DNA from: Chaunax sp. Z400
Lineage: Eukaryota > Chordata > Actinopteri > Lophiiformes > Chaunacidae
DNA length: 64,000 nucleotides
NCBI GenBank assembly: GCA_037577475.1
Contig: CM075194.1
Location: 25,701,826-25,765,825 of the forward strand
Direction: 5' to 3'
Below the pieces are notes generated by a model, which saw nothing but the letters and a program-made list of their open reading frames with translations, ran no database searches and was not told the DNA's origin. Shown here one piece after another: positions 36,317 to 50,284 of this stretch. Positions within the stretch are counted from its first letter, which is position 1, and every line of letters begins with the position of its first letter. The position numbers and the translations under genes are program-made.

Positions 36317-37515
36317 GCGATGTGTCAGAGAGGATCCCAGTCCAGCTCTCTAACAAGAGGTCTGACCCCCAAGGCCGGTCAGCCAACATCTACCCAGGCG
36401 ACATGCATCCTCAGTCAGCCACCATCCACATCTGCTCTCCTGTTCTGTCCTCGGTGGGACTGTATCACCTCCTGGTCCACATGGAGACCATAAATATCAG
36501 AAGGAGCTTTGCGGTGGGAACATTCGTGCTGCTCTGCAACCCATGGCTGAAAGGTGGGTCCATGCACTAATACTCCTTCCTGTTGCTGTCTACGTTATCT
36601 GGATGTTGAATGCATTTCATACCACTGCCTTTGCTTTTCAGATGATCCAGTGTACATGCCACTGGATGTCCAAATACAAGAGTACATCAAGAGTGATTAT
36701 GGGTTAGTGTACATGGGCAACCATCTAAACATTTGTCGGCTGCCCTGGTCATTTGGTCAGGTATGTGACGCTTGAAAAGCAACTATTGTGAATGGATTAT
36801 GTGTAGTCGGAGCATTACAAACCGGGTCAATGCACGAGACAAGGAGGCCCAACAAGCTGAGTTAAAGAGCCATTGAAGTATTTTATAACAAAGAAGCAAA
36901 CATCAGCAGCACCAGTAGTGAGTTCATTATGGATGAATGAGAAATGAACAAGTACAAACCCGGACTCCTGCAGAAAAGGACTGATTGTAACTATTATTTG
37001 TCTGTAAGAATTGAATACAGCTCCATTTCTGTTTATGTGAGCAGTATGAGCCTGGGGTCCTTCAGGCATGTCTGCAGCTCCTGCAGGTCAGCCCACAACA
37101 ACTCAGTGACAAACGCAAAGACTACATTCTGCGAGTCGACCCCGTCTATCTCAGCAGGGTGATTTGTGCTATGGTGAGAGGCAGCAATCACAACTATTGC
37201 ATGTATGTGCGATAAATATGCATAAATACACACATATATTCCCTCTCATGCCAGATTAATTAGGAATACTATCGATAACATGATTGGATAAAAACATTTT
37301 TCTGCAGTTTCACTGTGAAGCAAGAAAGAAAGGTCAGTAATGTTTCTCCTCCTGTCCGAGGTGAATTGTAATGAGGACCTGGGTATTTTGAAGGGGAGGT
37401 GTCAAGCCTACAGAGTGGAACAGGAGCGCTGACATCCTTCACCGATGGGTCTCGTCCGACTCCAGCCCGGTGCACTATGGGCAGTGCTGGGTCTTTGCAT
37501 CTGTCCTCCACACAG
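36317..37515 (+). pseudogene. Transglutaminase gene fragment (B2), first exon deleted
   Basis: Four exons remain: 36,317-36,553, 36,642-36,760, 37,045-37,173 and 37,361-37,515, the last with YGQCWVFA and the active-site Cys at 37,485-37,487. The exon equivalent to 20,203-20,397 is gone. The frameshift before PTEWNRSADIL is shared with B1, so the gene was already broken before the duplication. Confidence 0.8.
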
Positions 37516-40039
37516 GTACTTTGAATAATTAGGACACAAGCGTGTATTAAAGGCCAAATCACTGGTGACACTTCAGCATTATTGTAAAACAGTTGCCCAA
37601 CATCTCACTGAATTGTAATTGGCCCATGGAGTCCAGCAGCAATCAGTTAGTAAGCTTTGAGTTTCTGACATTTACTTATATTTATTCCTTATGAAACTAA
37701 ACTTGTCTTATTTATAATAGTGATACTTGCATCATCAAGTTATTATTACTCTGTCATCCTTCCAGACATCAACACTATTAATCAGTAGTAGTATATATTG
37801 TTGTATGAATAGTTTATTATATATTGTATATATTATATATAAAGAGGGGTAGGATTATATAAGTTTACACTTCTCCTACTCCTTTTCGTACATGTAAATT
37901 GTGCAATATAAGTGTTGGCGGATGCAATTTATTGTCTTTTTTACTTTTGTTTATCTGTTTATGTGTTGTTTTATTTTTACATGTTCGAAATAAAGATAAA
38001 GTTCCAGAAGATGCTGAAAAAGCAAAACCTAGAACCTAAAACTTAAGTAAGTGGAGGATCAGAACAGATGTAGATTATTGTGTGTTTGGCACGAGTCTCG
38101 ATTGGTTTGTTTATGAAGCTTTAGTGAATCATGTGATCATCACAGTCACCAAATCTCAATCTATATGAACGGATGAATGCTGTACATCCATCCAGTAAAG
38201 CTAGTAAAGATCTATGACAAGGAGCATTGAAGCAGTTCTGGAGGACCTCATTAACATCCTATTAAGTTGACTGGTTTATTTTTATTACCCAAATGAGCTG
38301 GACAACATTCAGACATTGAGTGGGGGGGACAGCTCATTTACACCAAGAGCATCGGCTCAGACAGACCTGAGAATCTGACACAGACTTATAAGAGCAAACA
38401 AAGTGAGGCCAGGTCATCTGTCTGTGAGGCTTTCCATAGAGAGACATTAAAGTGGATAAATGCAGTATCGTGTATCATCTGTGTAACAAGAAGAGTCAGG
38501 ATGGAATCATACAGTTTGTAAAGCCAGTGGATTCACCTTGTTTTCTGTCTTTGTTCTCCACACACATTCCATGATTCTTTTTCTCACCATTTTCTTTCCT
38601 CTGACAGGGCGGCAACCAGCAGGCTCTTCAGGAAGCTTAGCCAGCAGAGGTTAGTGGTTGTGACAAAGCATCTTCACCCTCCACCCGGTGGAGAACAGCC
38701 ATCTTTGTCCTGTTTGGGCTGTCCTTCTCCTTAGGAGGGAAGCAGGAAGTGCATTGATTTCACTTGTGTCTGCTGCTCCTCAGCTATATAAGCTGGTGGC
38801 TTCAGCAGGTCTCTCTCTCTCTCTGGGCACATGGACACAGGGTTTGTTTGGGTTACGTTTCTTTTGTGCTCATATGCTTTGTTCATTTCACTTCACTATA
38901 CATTCATGCAAGAACACTACACACTACTGATATCACTGATTTACAGACATTTATATTGTCTTTGGTAAATTACATTCTGTTAAATAAACCATTAGTTCAA
39001 AGTCATGTGTTGTCCTCTCCTCTTTGTCCTTCCCTTGAGCCGGATTGTGACAGTATAGTATATATACATGTACATATATATAATATATGTATATATAGGA
39101 CTTTTACTTGTAACAGAAATTGGTGTAATTTCCCAGGGGTCTCGCAGACACAATGTATGAGTCAACAGAAGTTTAATGGTTTTCTGTGTTCTTGTCACAC
39201 TTGGTCGGGTTAAGGCAGAATTTATCGTACAAAGGAATGTGCATCACAGACGAAACAAAAGAAGTAGAAACTCCAGACACACTTAAAAGAGACGGTGGAG
39301 GAAAAAGGGCCGTGAGCAGCAATACATTGCATTCCTCAACGCTTGCATACCAAACTTTTAGAAAATGAATGAACGTAAAATGACTGCATGCATGACGACT
39401 CAAAGATGTTGACCTGCAGACTGAGGAGCGTTTGAGTTTGTTTGATTATTCAGTTCTTTAGTTTGTACTTCTGTTGATAATCAGACACTTATTTGAGTTG
39501 TAAATGGACTCACCTAACCCGAGACAGGACACCCTCAGACCAGATTTACCAAGATTTCTGCTGACAGATGAATCACTGTCCAGTGAGAAGAGATAATGAT
39601 AAAGTATATGTCACATTATAACACAACTACATGCAGTGAAATGGCTCTATAGCCCTTATCACTGTCTCCTGCTGAGCAGCACAGTGAAATGTACAAACTG
39701 TGACCTTTTTCACACGACGTTTGTTTTAATAGTAGGAAAAGTGCAGGTTACTAACATTATGGATGGAAGTGGAGGTTCAGTTAGAAAACAGTCCAGTCTT
39801 ATTTAAGGTCCTGGTGAAACAATAAATTCTAACAATTTAAAGAGACAGGTTAAAGGGTTTAAAGGGTAATTAGGTGTTAAAAAAACAACACAGGACAACA
39901 GCTCTTAATGCATAGAGACAGGATTTTAAGTTAGAAAAGGTTTTCTAATCCCATTATTCTTTCACAACAAACAATAATCATATCTTCAAACAGAGAAAAA
40001 GACTGTGACAAAGTTAAAGTTATTTTGACTTGATACACT

Positions 40040-40240
40040 ATGAACACTTCACTGCAGGGAGACTGTTACACACTTCACCAGGGATCCAGACATGGATGCT
40101 ATCTCTCCTCTGTTATTAGCTGCAGTTATACACTATAACTATAGCACTAAAGGAACAACAAGACAAAAACCTTCAACACAATATCAGCCTTTATGCAGAT
40201 GGTATCAGGACCTCATATCTTTACACACACCTTATTGATC
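40040..40240 (+). mobile_element. L1-type reverse transcriptase scrap (B2)
   Basis: Copy of 25,610-25,805 with the same frameshifts and Gly in place of the second YADD Asp. Confidence 0.5.
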
Positions 40241-41452
40241 CAGCTTGATTGATCCAGCTTATGGCAGGACCGTTACTACACAGTAAGCACACCACAGATT
40301 GAATGTCTCTGGGGAGACGAGGTTAGTTTGTCAGACATTCGTGGTCCCCAGAGGACAGAATTAGAATGACTTTGGAGATCCCTGACATTTCCCACATCAC
40401 CACCAGCAGCTCAAAGTGTTTACTTCCTTATATTGAATACATCAGCTTATACTGAATAAATTAGCAGAGAAAAAATTGTTCACGTTCCCCAGAAAACATA
40501 TGTAGGCCTTGGCCTTTCAGCTAAAGCCACCTGTAAGAGCACAGCTGTAGATAAGATCACATTATGTCAAATTAACTAATGTATGAGTGCCATGAAATTT
40601 GTTGCACACATTTCATCTGTGGATGGATTGTAATCGCTGGTGATCCATTCACTTTTCATCTAAAGCCAGGATTAGTTCAGAATTTTAATGGATAGTAGTG
40701 AAACGTCATTCCCATCAGCCTCAGCTGATGGTGAACATAGTAAACATCATACCTGATAAAAATCAACATGTTACAATTATCATTGTGAGCCGCTGACATG
40801 CTGATATTAGCAATTAGCCCAAAGCACTGCTGGGCCCAAGTGCAGCTTCACTGAGTCACTGGTATGTCTGTTGATCTACGTCTTCGTCACCAACATGTGA
40901 AAGAGAGACATAATAATGATCATTCCTACTTTAAAAGGGCTCAGCACCGTTTAGAGGGAACTTTTAGACTCTATATTCAGTATTCAGGAGTCAATTGTTG
41001 AGAGGCATCAGACGCCTTAATTGTTGCTGTACAAGCAGATGAAACCACAGATATGACTTGTGGTGATGGTGAGTGAGAAGATGGTTTTACTAAAACAAAG
41101 CACAGCACAATGTAAAGCAGTGGAAAACAAATAGAGCAACAGTTATAATTGTGGGATGTAAACCTTTAATTCCTGCAAAGCTTGTTGACATTTCTGGAAT
41201 CTTTCTGAGTTAGATAATTAGATGATGTCAAAGTCGTGTGTGTCTGTGTGTGTTCAGTATGAAGGACATGGTTAGCTTAGCTTACCATAAAGACTGGAAG
41301 CAGTGGCAGCAGACATCTAGCTCAGACCTTTGTTACCGGTCTCAGGATTGGAAACTGAGGACAGCAGAAAAGATGACAAGAAGTCACAGGTTAGTGTGTA
41401 AAAACTTCTGATTTATAAACTCTTATCAGAGACTTTCATTCAAAACAACAAC

Positions 41453-42580
41453 ATGTGTTGTCTCTCAACATTTTACTCAACACTGTCCAATACTATGTAC
41501 TGTAATTGGCAGGTTTTCCATCCATATGTAGCCCCAACTCAGACTAAAACATCCATGCAATTTAATTTATCTGATTTATTCCAACTCAATTTTATTAAAC
41601 ATAGCAAACACCAGGTGGTCAAGGCCAGTTTATACACAGCCCCTAACCAGACCCTCATGGCACCTCTTAGAAATGGTAACTATCTGTGTGGCAATTGTGC
41701 CCAATGTAACGATACCCATAAAACATTTGATTTTAAACATCCCAGATCTGGGAAGAGCTACCAGGTGAGGGGTTTTATTACATGCTACACTAAGAATGTG
41801 ATTTACATACTAACGTGCCCCTGTGACAAGGTGTATGTTGGTAAAACCACACGTTGCCTAAAACAGAGCATTAGTGAACATAAAGGTTCCATCAGACGCG
41901 CTGATCCTAACTATCCTGTTGCCTGTCACTCCACAGAATGCTCTCATACTATCTCTTCCCTTCATTTCCAGGGCTTTGAGAAAATTTTTGCCAAGAGGAG
42001 GTGATATTGACAAGAGACGATGTCAAAGGGAACTATTCTGGATACAAACATCAGACTCATTATATCCTAAGAGCTTAAACATTGATTTTGATATGAGTGT
42101 CATGTTATAGTGGTGTTCCCTGTAATACTTTAAATATTAAATATTTTATACACCTTAGGAACTGTACTTTATGACGGTCTTCCTGATGTGGGTACAGTTT
42201 TCTCTCCACCTCTTATAATATATTAAATATAAAACATGTTTAGTTATTTTGATGTTCAGCTGTGGTTGTCTAATACTTTATTGCTTATTGTGGGTCCATG
42301 CGTCTGTGCTTTCTGTCACTGTACTTCCCATCTACTGTGGATCTGCATATGTGCACCTTGAGAACTACAGGTATGCCTGCTGGACTACAATCCCCAGCTG
42401 AACATTGGAGACCCAGCACAGGTGTAACTCATCCGCTGATGGGATTGATGCTCTTGCTTTCATATGAACCTGTCTCTGTTTGTGATGGTTGTACTTCCCC
42501 GATGAAGGTCCTGTGATCGAAAGCTTGGCATTTGTGTTTATTAAAGATATTTGCATGTATCTAAGTATGCAGAATTTTTT
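41453..42580 (+). mobile_element. Penelope-like element (Neptune-like), frameshifted (B2)
   Basis: Same protein as in B1 up to residue 175, then a two-base loss (AAAATTCAGTTG in B1, AAAATTTTTG here) shifts the frame and ends it at 42,004; the RELFWIQTSD end is in another frame up to 42,110. The 3' region continues to about 42,580 and includes a GATGAAGGTCCTGTGATCGA segment of the kind seen near Penelope 3' ends in fish. The catalytic Arg is again Ser. Confidence 0.8.
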
Positions 42581-42815
42581 TGATTAAGCTAAAAAGAATT
42601 GTGTTCTGGCACCTTAGCATATCCCCTGGTCATGAGTGCGGTGAGCTTTCTTAAAATTAAACATAGCAAACATAAAATAATGGCATTAAGTGAAACTGAT
42701 TTACATTTGTCCAACTTAAACTTAAGTAATTAATTCATAATGAAATCAGGTAAAATTATTTTTCATTTGATCTCCCATTAAGACGCATGAGACAAAACCA
42801 ATAAAAACTTGGTGT

Positions 42816-42821
42816 TTTATT
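42816..42821 (-). terminator. Candidate poly(A) signal of the transposase-like gene (unit 1)
   Basis: AATAAA on the minus strand about 400 bp downstream of the stop codon of the terminal exon at 43,215. The copy in unit 2 is at 48,685-48,690. Confidence 0.4.
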
Positions 42822-43214
42822 GAAAATGTTCTCAACACCAATAATACATGACACAACTGTGTCCACATTTCTTTGGTTTAAAGAACAAATATCAGAGTCG
42901 GACCCAACAGGATCTATAAAGTGCAGCTTACACATTTTTTAAATGCTAACACCAAAATGGAAATCATCTAATATAATAACCCTCAATTCAACATCAGTAC
43001 ATGAATACACACATCAAGATATCAACGTTTTTGATAACACAAAATGTGAAAGATGCAAGACACACTTGCTCAGGAGAATGCAGCTATTGGCCATCTAAAA
43101 CAGAATGGACATGAACATCATGGAGGTCTCTTGTTCTAACAAAACAACAAAGACAAAACTTCCTACAGATCTGATGAGGAAACTTGAAAATGTACTTAAT
43201 CATCTGTTCACTTC

Positions 43215-43476
43215 TTATGCAAACAACTTGATTTCCAGCTGCTGTATCTTTGTATTCAGTTTGTGTCCATCTAGATTCATTATGATCTTCTGGAAAAACT
43301 CAAATGTGTACCTGAGGTTGTCTGGAAAGATTAGATCAGGGGCATAAATGAGCCCAAACAGCATGATGAAACCCATGATGACACTGCCTGCTTGGTTCCA
43401 ATACTTTGATGCCTTCGATCACAATCCCCACGTCCTCTGGCTCCTCATCCCCATTTTTTCAGATCATGTAAATCCC
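43215..43476 (-). pseudogene. Terminal exon of the transposase-like/PB1-like family gene, truncated (unit 1)
   Basis: The minus strand reads NQAGSVIMGFIMLFGLIYAP and then YTFEFFQKIIMNLDGHKLN up to a TAA at 43,215-43,217. This is the recognisable C-terminal end of the same fish family as the PB1-like exon at 51,969. A frameshift separates it from GDEEPEDVGIVIEGIKVLE. The 5' part of the exon is cut by the tandem-duplication junction. Confidence 0.65.
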
Positions 43477-45909
43477 TCCCTCCATGTAAGGCCCATGGAG
43501 TCCAGCAGCAATCAGTTAGTAAGCTTTGAGTTTCTGACATTTACTTATATTTATTCCTTATGAAACTAAACTTGTCTTATTTATAATAGTGATACTTGCA
43601 TCATCAAGTTATTATTACTCTGTCATCCTTCCAGACATCAACACTATTAATCAGTAGTAGTATATATTGTTGTATGAATAGTTTATTATATATTGTATAT
43701 ATTATATATAAAGAGGGGTAGGATTATATAAGTTTACACTTCTCCTACTCCTTTTCGTACATGTAAATTGTGCAATATAAGTGTTGGCGGATGCAATTTA
43801 TTGTCTTTTTTACTTTTGTTTATCTGTTTATGTGTTGTTTTATTTTTACATGTTCGAAATAAAGATAAAGTTCCAGAAGATGCTGAAAAAGCAAAACCTA
43901 GAACCTAAAACTTAAGTAAGTGGAGGATCAGAACAGATGTAGATTATTGTGTGTTTGGCACGAGTCTCGATTGGTTTGTTTATGAAGCTTTAGTGAATCA
44001 TGTGATCATCACAGTCACCAAATCTCAATCTATATGAACGGATGAATGCTGTACATCCATCCAGTAAAGCTAGTAAAGATCTATGACAAGGAGCATTGAA
44101 GCAGTTCTGGAGGACCTCATTAACATCCTATTAAGTTGACTGGTTTATTTTTATTACCCAAATGAGCTGGACAACATTCAGACACTGAGTGGGGGGGACA
44201 GCTCATTTACACCAAGAGCATCGGCTCAGACAGACCTGAGAATCTGACACAGACTTATAAGAGCAAACAAAGTGAGGCCAGGTCATCTGTCTGTGAGGCT
44301 TTCCATAGAGAGACATTAAAGTGGATAAATGCAGTATCGTGTATCATCTGTGTAACAAGAAGAGTCAGGATGGAATCATACAGTTTGTAAAGCCAGTGGA
44401 TTCACCTTGTTTTCTGTCTTTGTTCTCCACACACATTCCATGATTCTTTTTCTCACCATTTTCTTTCCTCTGACAGGGCGGCAACCAGCAGGCTCTTCAG
44501 GAAGCTTAGCCAGCAGAGGTTAGTGGTTGTGACAAAGCATCTTCACCCTCCACCCGGTGGAGAACAGCCATCTTTGTCCTGTTTGGGCTGTCCTTCTCCT
44601 TAGGAGGGAAGCAGGAAGTGCATTGATTTCACTTGTGTCTGCTGCTCCTCAGCTATATAAGCTGGTGGCTTCAGCAGGTCTCTCTCTCTCTCTGGGCACA
44701 TGGACACAGGGTTTGTTTGGGTTACGTTTCTTTTGTGCTCATATGCTTTGTTCATTTCACTTCACTATACATTCATGCAAGAACACTACACACTACTGAT
44801 ATCACTGATTTACAGACATTTATATTGTCTTTGGTAAATTACATTCTGTTAAATAAACCATTAGTTCAAAGTCATGTGTTGTCCTCTCCTCTTTGTCCTT
44901 CCCTTGAGCCGGATTGTGACAGTATAGTATATATACATGTACATATATATAATATATGTATATATAGGACTTTTACTTGTAACAGAAATTGGTGTAATTT
45001 CCCAGGGGTCTCGCAGACACAATGTATGAGTCAACAGAAGTTTAATGGTTTTCTGTGTTCTTGTCACACTTGGTCGGGTTAAGGCAGAATTTATCGTACA
45101 AAGGAATGTGCATCACAGACGAAACAAAAGAAGTAGAAACTCCAGACACACTTAAAAGAGACGGTGGAGGAAAAAGGGCCGTGAGCAGCAATACATTGCA
45201 TTCCTCAACGCTTGCATACCAAACTTTTAGAAAATGAATGAACGTAAAATGACTGCATGCATGACGACTCAAAGATGTTGACCTGCAGACTGAGGAGCGT
45301 TTGAGTTTGTTTGATTATTCAGTTCTTTAGTTTGTACTTCTGTTGATAATCAGACACTTATTTGAGTTGTAAATGGACTCACCTAACCCGAGACAGGACA
45401 CCCTCAGACCAGATTTACCAAGATTTCTGCTGACAGATGAATCACTGTCCAGTGAGAAGAGATAATGATAAAGTATATGTCACATTATAACACAACTACA
45501 TGCAGTGAAATGGCTCTATAGCCCTTATCACTGTCTCCTGCTGAGCAGCACAGTGAAATGTACAAACTGTGACCTTTTTCACACGACGTTTGTTTTAATA
45601 GTAGGAAAAGTGCAGGTTACTAACATTATGGATGGAAGTGGAGGTTCAGTTAGAAAACAGTCCAGTCTTATTTAAGGTCCTGGTGAAACAATAAATTCTA
45701 ACAATTTAAAGAGACAGGTTAAAGGGTTTAAAGGGTAATTAGGTGTTAAAAAAACAACACAGGACAACAGCTCTTAATGCATAGAGACAGGATTTTAAGT
45801 TAGAAAAGGTTTTCTAATCCCATTATTCTTTCACAACAAACAATAATCATATCTTCAAACAGAGAAAAAGACTGTGACAAAGTTAAAGTTATTTTGACTT
45901 GATACACTA

Positions 45910-46110
45910 TGAACACTTCACTGCAGGGAGACTGTTACACACTTCACCAGGGATCCAGACATGGATGCTATCTCTCCTCTGTTATTAGCTGCAGTTATAC
46001 ACTATAACTATAGCACTAAAGGAACAACAAGACAAAAACCTTCAACACAATATCAGCCTTTATGCAGATGGTATCAGGACCTCATATCTTTACACACACC
46101 TTATTGATCC
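45910..46110 (+). mobile_element. L1-type reverse transcriptase scrap (B3)
   Basis: Third copy of the degenerate scrap at 25,610-25,805. Confidence 0.5.
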
Positions 46111-47321
46111 AGCTTGATTGATCCAGCTTATGGCAGGACCGTTACTACACAGTAAGCACACCACAGATTGAATGTCTCTGGGGAGACGAGGTTAGTTTGT
46201 CAGACATTCGTGGTCCCCAGAGGACAGAATTAGAATGACTTTGGAGATCCCTGACATTTCCCACATCACCACCAGCAGCTCAAAGTGTTTACTTCCTTAT
46301 ATTGAATACATCAGCTTATACTGAATAAATTAGCAGAGAAAAAATTGTTCACGTTCCCCAGAAAACATATGTAGGCCTTGGCCTTTCAGCTAAAGCCACC
46401 TGTAAGAGCACAGCTGTAGATAAGATCACATTATGTCAAATTAACTAATGTATGAGTGCCATGAAATTTGTTGCACACATTTCATCTGTGGATGGATTGT
46501 AATCGCTGGTGATCCATTCACTTTTCATCTAAAGCCAGGATTAGTTCAGAATTTTAATGGATAGTAGTGAAACGTCATTCCCATCAGCCTCAGCTGATGG
46601 TGAACATAGTAAACATCATACCTGATAAAAATCAACATGTTACAATTATCATTGTGAGCCGCTGACATGCTGATATTAGCAATTAGCCCAAAGCACTGCT
46701 GGGCCCAAGTGCAGCTTCACTGAGTCACTGGTATGTCTGTTGATCTACGTCTTCGTCACCAACATGTGAAAGAGAGACATAATAATGATCATTCCTACTT
46801 TAAAAGGGCTCAGCACCGTTTAGAGGGAACTTTTAGACTCTATATTCAGTATTCAGGAGTCAATTGTTGAGAGGCATCAGACGCCTTAATTGTTGCTGTA
46901 CAAGCAGATGAAACTACAGATATGACTTGTGGTGATGGTGAGTGAGAAGATGGTTTTACTAAAACAAAGCACAGCACAATGTAAAGCAGTGGAAAACAAA
47001 TAGAGCAACAGTTATAATTGTGGGATGTAAACCTTTAATTCCTGCAAAGCTTGTTGACATTTCTGGAATCTTTCTGAGTTAGATAATTAGATGATGTCAA
47101 AGTCGTGTGTGTCTGTGTGTGTTCAGTATGAAGGACATGGTTAGCTTAGCTTACCATAAAGACTGGAAGCAGTGGCAGCAGACATCTAGCTCAGACCTTT
47201 GTTACCGGTCTCAGGATTGGAAACTGAGGACAGCAGAAAAGATGACAAGAAGTCACAGGTTAGTGTGTAAAAACTTCTGATTTATAAACTCTTATCAGAG
47301 ACTTTCATTCAAAACAACAAC

Positions 47322-48450
47322 ATGTGTTGTCTCTCAACATTTTACTCAACACTGTCCAATACTATGTACTGTAATTGGCAGGTTTTCCATCCATATGTAG
47401 CCCCAACTCAGACTAAAACATCCATGCAATTTAATTTATCTGATTTATTCCAACTCAATTTTATTAAACATAGCAAACACCAGGTGGTCAAGGCCAGTTT
47501 ATACACAGCCCCTAACCAGACCCTCATGGCACCTCTTAGAAATGGTAACTATCTGTGTGGCAATTGTGCCCAATGTAACGATACCCATAAAACATTTGAT
47601 TTTAAACATCCCAGATCTGGGAAGAGCTACCAGGTGAGGGGTTTTATTACATGCTACACTAAGAATGTGATTTACATACTAACGTGCCCCTGTGACAAGG
47701 TGTATGTTGGTAAAACCACACGTTGCCTAAAACAGAGCATTAGTGAACATAAAGGTTCCATCAGACGCGCTGATCCTAACTATCCTGTTGCCTGTCACTC
47801 CACAGAATGCTCTCATACTATCTCTTCCCTTCATTTCCAGGGCTTTGAGAAAATTTTTGCCAAGAGGAGGTGATATTGACAAGAGACGATGTCAAAGGGA
47901 ACTATTCTGGATACAAACATCAGACTCATTATATCCTAAGAGCTTAAACATTGATTTTGATATGAGTGTCATGTTATAGTGGTGTTCCCTGTAATACTTT
48001 AAATATTAAATATTTTATACACCTTAGGAACTGTACTTTATGACGGTCTTCCTGATGTGGGTACAGTTTTCTCTCCACCTCTTATAATATATTAAATATA
48101 AAACATGTTTAGTTATTTTGATGTTCAGCTGTGGTTGTCTAATACTTTATTGCTTATTGTGGGTCCATGCGTCTGTGCTTTCTGTCACTGTACTTCCCAT
48201 CTACTGTGGATCTGCATATGTGCACCTTGAGAACTACAGGTATGCCTGCTGGACTACAATCCCCAGCTGAACATTGGAGACCCAGCACAGGTGTAACTCA
48301 TCCGCTGATGGGATTGATGCTCTTGCTTTCATATGAACCTGTCTCTGTTTGTGATGGTTGTACTTCCCCGATGAAGGTCCTGTGATCGAAAGCTTGGCAT
48401 TTGTGTTTATTAAAGATATTTGCATGTATCTAAGTATGCAGAATTTTTTT
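47322..48450 (+). mobile_element. Penelope-like element (Neptune-like), frameshifted (B3)
   Basis: Identical in layout to the B2 copy, including the two-base loss that ends the frame at 47,873, which shows that B3 arose from B2 and not from B1. Confidence 0.8.
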
Positions 48451-49083
48451 GATTAAGCTAAAAAGAATTGTGTTCTGGCACCTTAGCATATCCCCTGGTC
48501 ATGAGTGCGGTGAGCTTTCTTAAAATTAAACATAGCAAACATAAAATAATGGCATTAAGTGAAACTGATTTACATTTGTCCAACTTAAACTTAAGTAATT
48601 AATTCATAATGAAATCAGGTAAAATTATTTTTCATTTGATCTCCCATTAAGACGCATGAGACAAAACCAATAAAAACTTGGTGTTTTATTGAAAATGTTC
48701 TCAACACCAATAATACATGACACAACTGTGTCCACATTTCTTTGGTTTAAAGAACAAATATCAGAGTCGGACCCAACAGGATCTATAAAGTGCAGCTTAC
48801 ACATTTTTTAAATGCTAACACCAAAATGGAAATCATCTAATATAATAACCCTCAATTCAACATCAGTACATGAATACACACATCAAGATATCAACGTTTT
48901 TGATAACACAAAATGTGAAAGATGCAAGACACACTTGCTCAGGAGAATGCAGCTATTGGCCATCTAAAACAGAATGGACATGAACATCATGGAGGTCTCT
49001 TGTTCTAACAAAACAACAAAGACAAAACTTCCTACAGATCTGATGAGGAAACTTGAAAATGTACTTAATCATCTGTTCACTTC

Positions 49084-49387
49084 TTATGCAAACAACTTGA
49101 TTTCCAGCTGCTGTATCTTTGTATTCAGTTTGTGTCCATCTAGATTCATTATGATCTTCTGGAAAAACTCAAATGTGTACCTGAGGTTGTCTGGAAAGAT
49201 TAGATCAGGGGCATAAATGAGCCCAAACAGCATGATGAAACCCATGATGACACTGCCTGCTTGGTTCCAATACTTTGATGCCTTCGATCACAATCCCCAC
49301 GTCCTCTGGCTCCTCATCCCCATTTTTTCAGATCATGTAAATCCCCATGACTCCAATGTTCCTCTCTGCATCCTCAGTGGTGGAGTC
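49084..49387 (-). pseudogene. Terminal exon of the transposase-like/PB1-like family gene (unit 2)
   Basis: A TTGTTCAG acceptor at about 49,388 opens an exon reading DSTTEDAERNIGVMGIYMI, then a stop, then GDEEPEDVGIVIEGIKVLE, a frameshift, and NQAGSVIMGFIMLFGLIYAP to a TAA at 49,084. The damage makes it a pseudogene. Together with the N-terminal exons at 51,372-53,024 on the same strand it probably formed one gene whose middle was lost where the LINE at 50,285-51,080 now lies. Confidence 0.65.
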
Positions 49388-49439
49388 CTGAACAACACAA
49401 ACACAGAACACTTCTGTTCAGTAGAATGCTAAACATCAC

Positions 49440-50280
49440 CAACAGAAAACTATATGCACAAATATAAAGGATTCATAGATCATCAACTGCAGTTTAGATA
49501 AGCAGACTAGTTGCTCAGTTCATTAGTTGATGGGTCGGATGCCAACTGCTGCCAAATCACATTTTGGTGCAATTCATAGACAGACGTGGCCTGAACCTCA
49601 GCACCAAACATTTGTCCTCAGACATCTAGCTGTGGGTAGGGATGGTGGTGAGCCATAGGATGTTTTCATCATAAACAGTGGAATCAGATGAATGACGTAG
49701 AAGGATCCAGAAATGTATTGATTGATTTATATAAATGACTCTTCATAAAAATATTTGTAAATGGAAACAAGAATATTTATCAATGTATGATTCAAAAATT
49801 TAAAAGGAAGGTTCACAATTGTATTTCTGATGCCCACACAAATATTTGTTTGAAATAAATATGTAGTCAAAATCCAAATATATGCATTTAAAAGTATTTG
49901 CAGTATTTGTTAGATTGATATACAAACTGCTGAACCTGCATTAGAAACACCTGTGTGTGGATGTTCTTAGACTTCCCTGCCGTGGCTTCAGTCACAAATA
50001 CATTTTTTTCAAAAGGGAATTATCTGTAGCCAATCAGATGTCTCCTTATTTTTCAGCCAGTCACATGAGCGCAGACTCAAAGGTGTGATTTCATGTGATC
50101 ACATAGGCTTATATTTGCACAGTCAGCAACTATAAATATGAACATGAGGAGAAGTTAAGAAACTTTGTCACAAATGACTGTTTGGTTCAACAGTTTGTAT
50201 ATAAATGGACCAACATCCATATATGTTTGATGAAAATTGCAAATAATTTTAAATACATATATTAATTGATTTCTATTCCA
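49440..50280. other. AT-rich unique sequence, nothing recognised
   Basis: No exon, RNA gene or repeat family was identified, and no copy of it was seen elsewhere in the window. Confidence 0.4.
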
Positions 50281-50284
50281 TATA

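Larger units (their letters stand above)
27874..42230 (+). repeat. Duplication block B2
   Basis: Direct repeat of B1. Offsets shift from about 16,223 to 15,856 and then 14,430 because B2 lacks about 400 bp (equivalent of 18,343-18,745) and about 1.43 kb (equivalent of 20,180-21,605). Few base changes separate the copies in the passages compared. Confidence 0.9.
37621..43489 (+). repeat. 5,869-bp tandem duplication, first unit
   Basis: Every landmark from 37,621 recurs exactly 5,869 bp later. The unit spans the downstream part of the transglutaminase region, the Penelope element and the terminal exon of the transposase-like gene. Its last 13 bases (TCCCTCCATGTAA) are not in the second unit and look like junction filler. 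Confidence 0.95.
43490..49345 (+). repeat. 5,869-bp tandem duplication, second unit (includes B3)
   Basis: Direct repeat of 37,621-43,476 with a constant 5,869-bp offset and only scattered base differences. It carries no transglutaminase or PABP exons, because the unit begins downstream of them. Confidence 0.95.
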
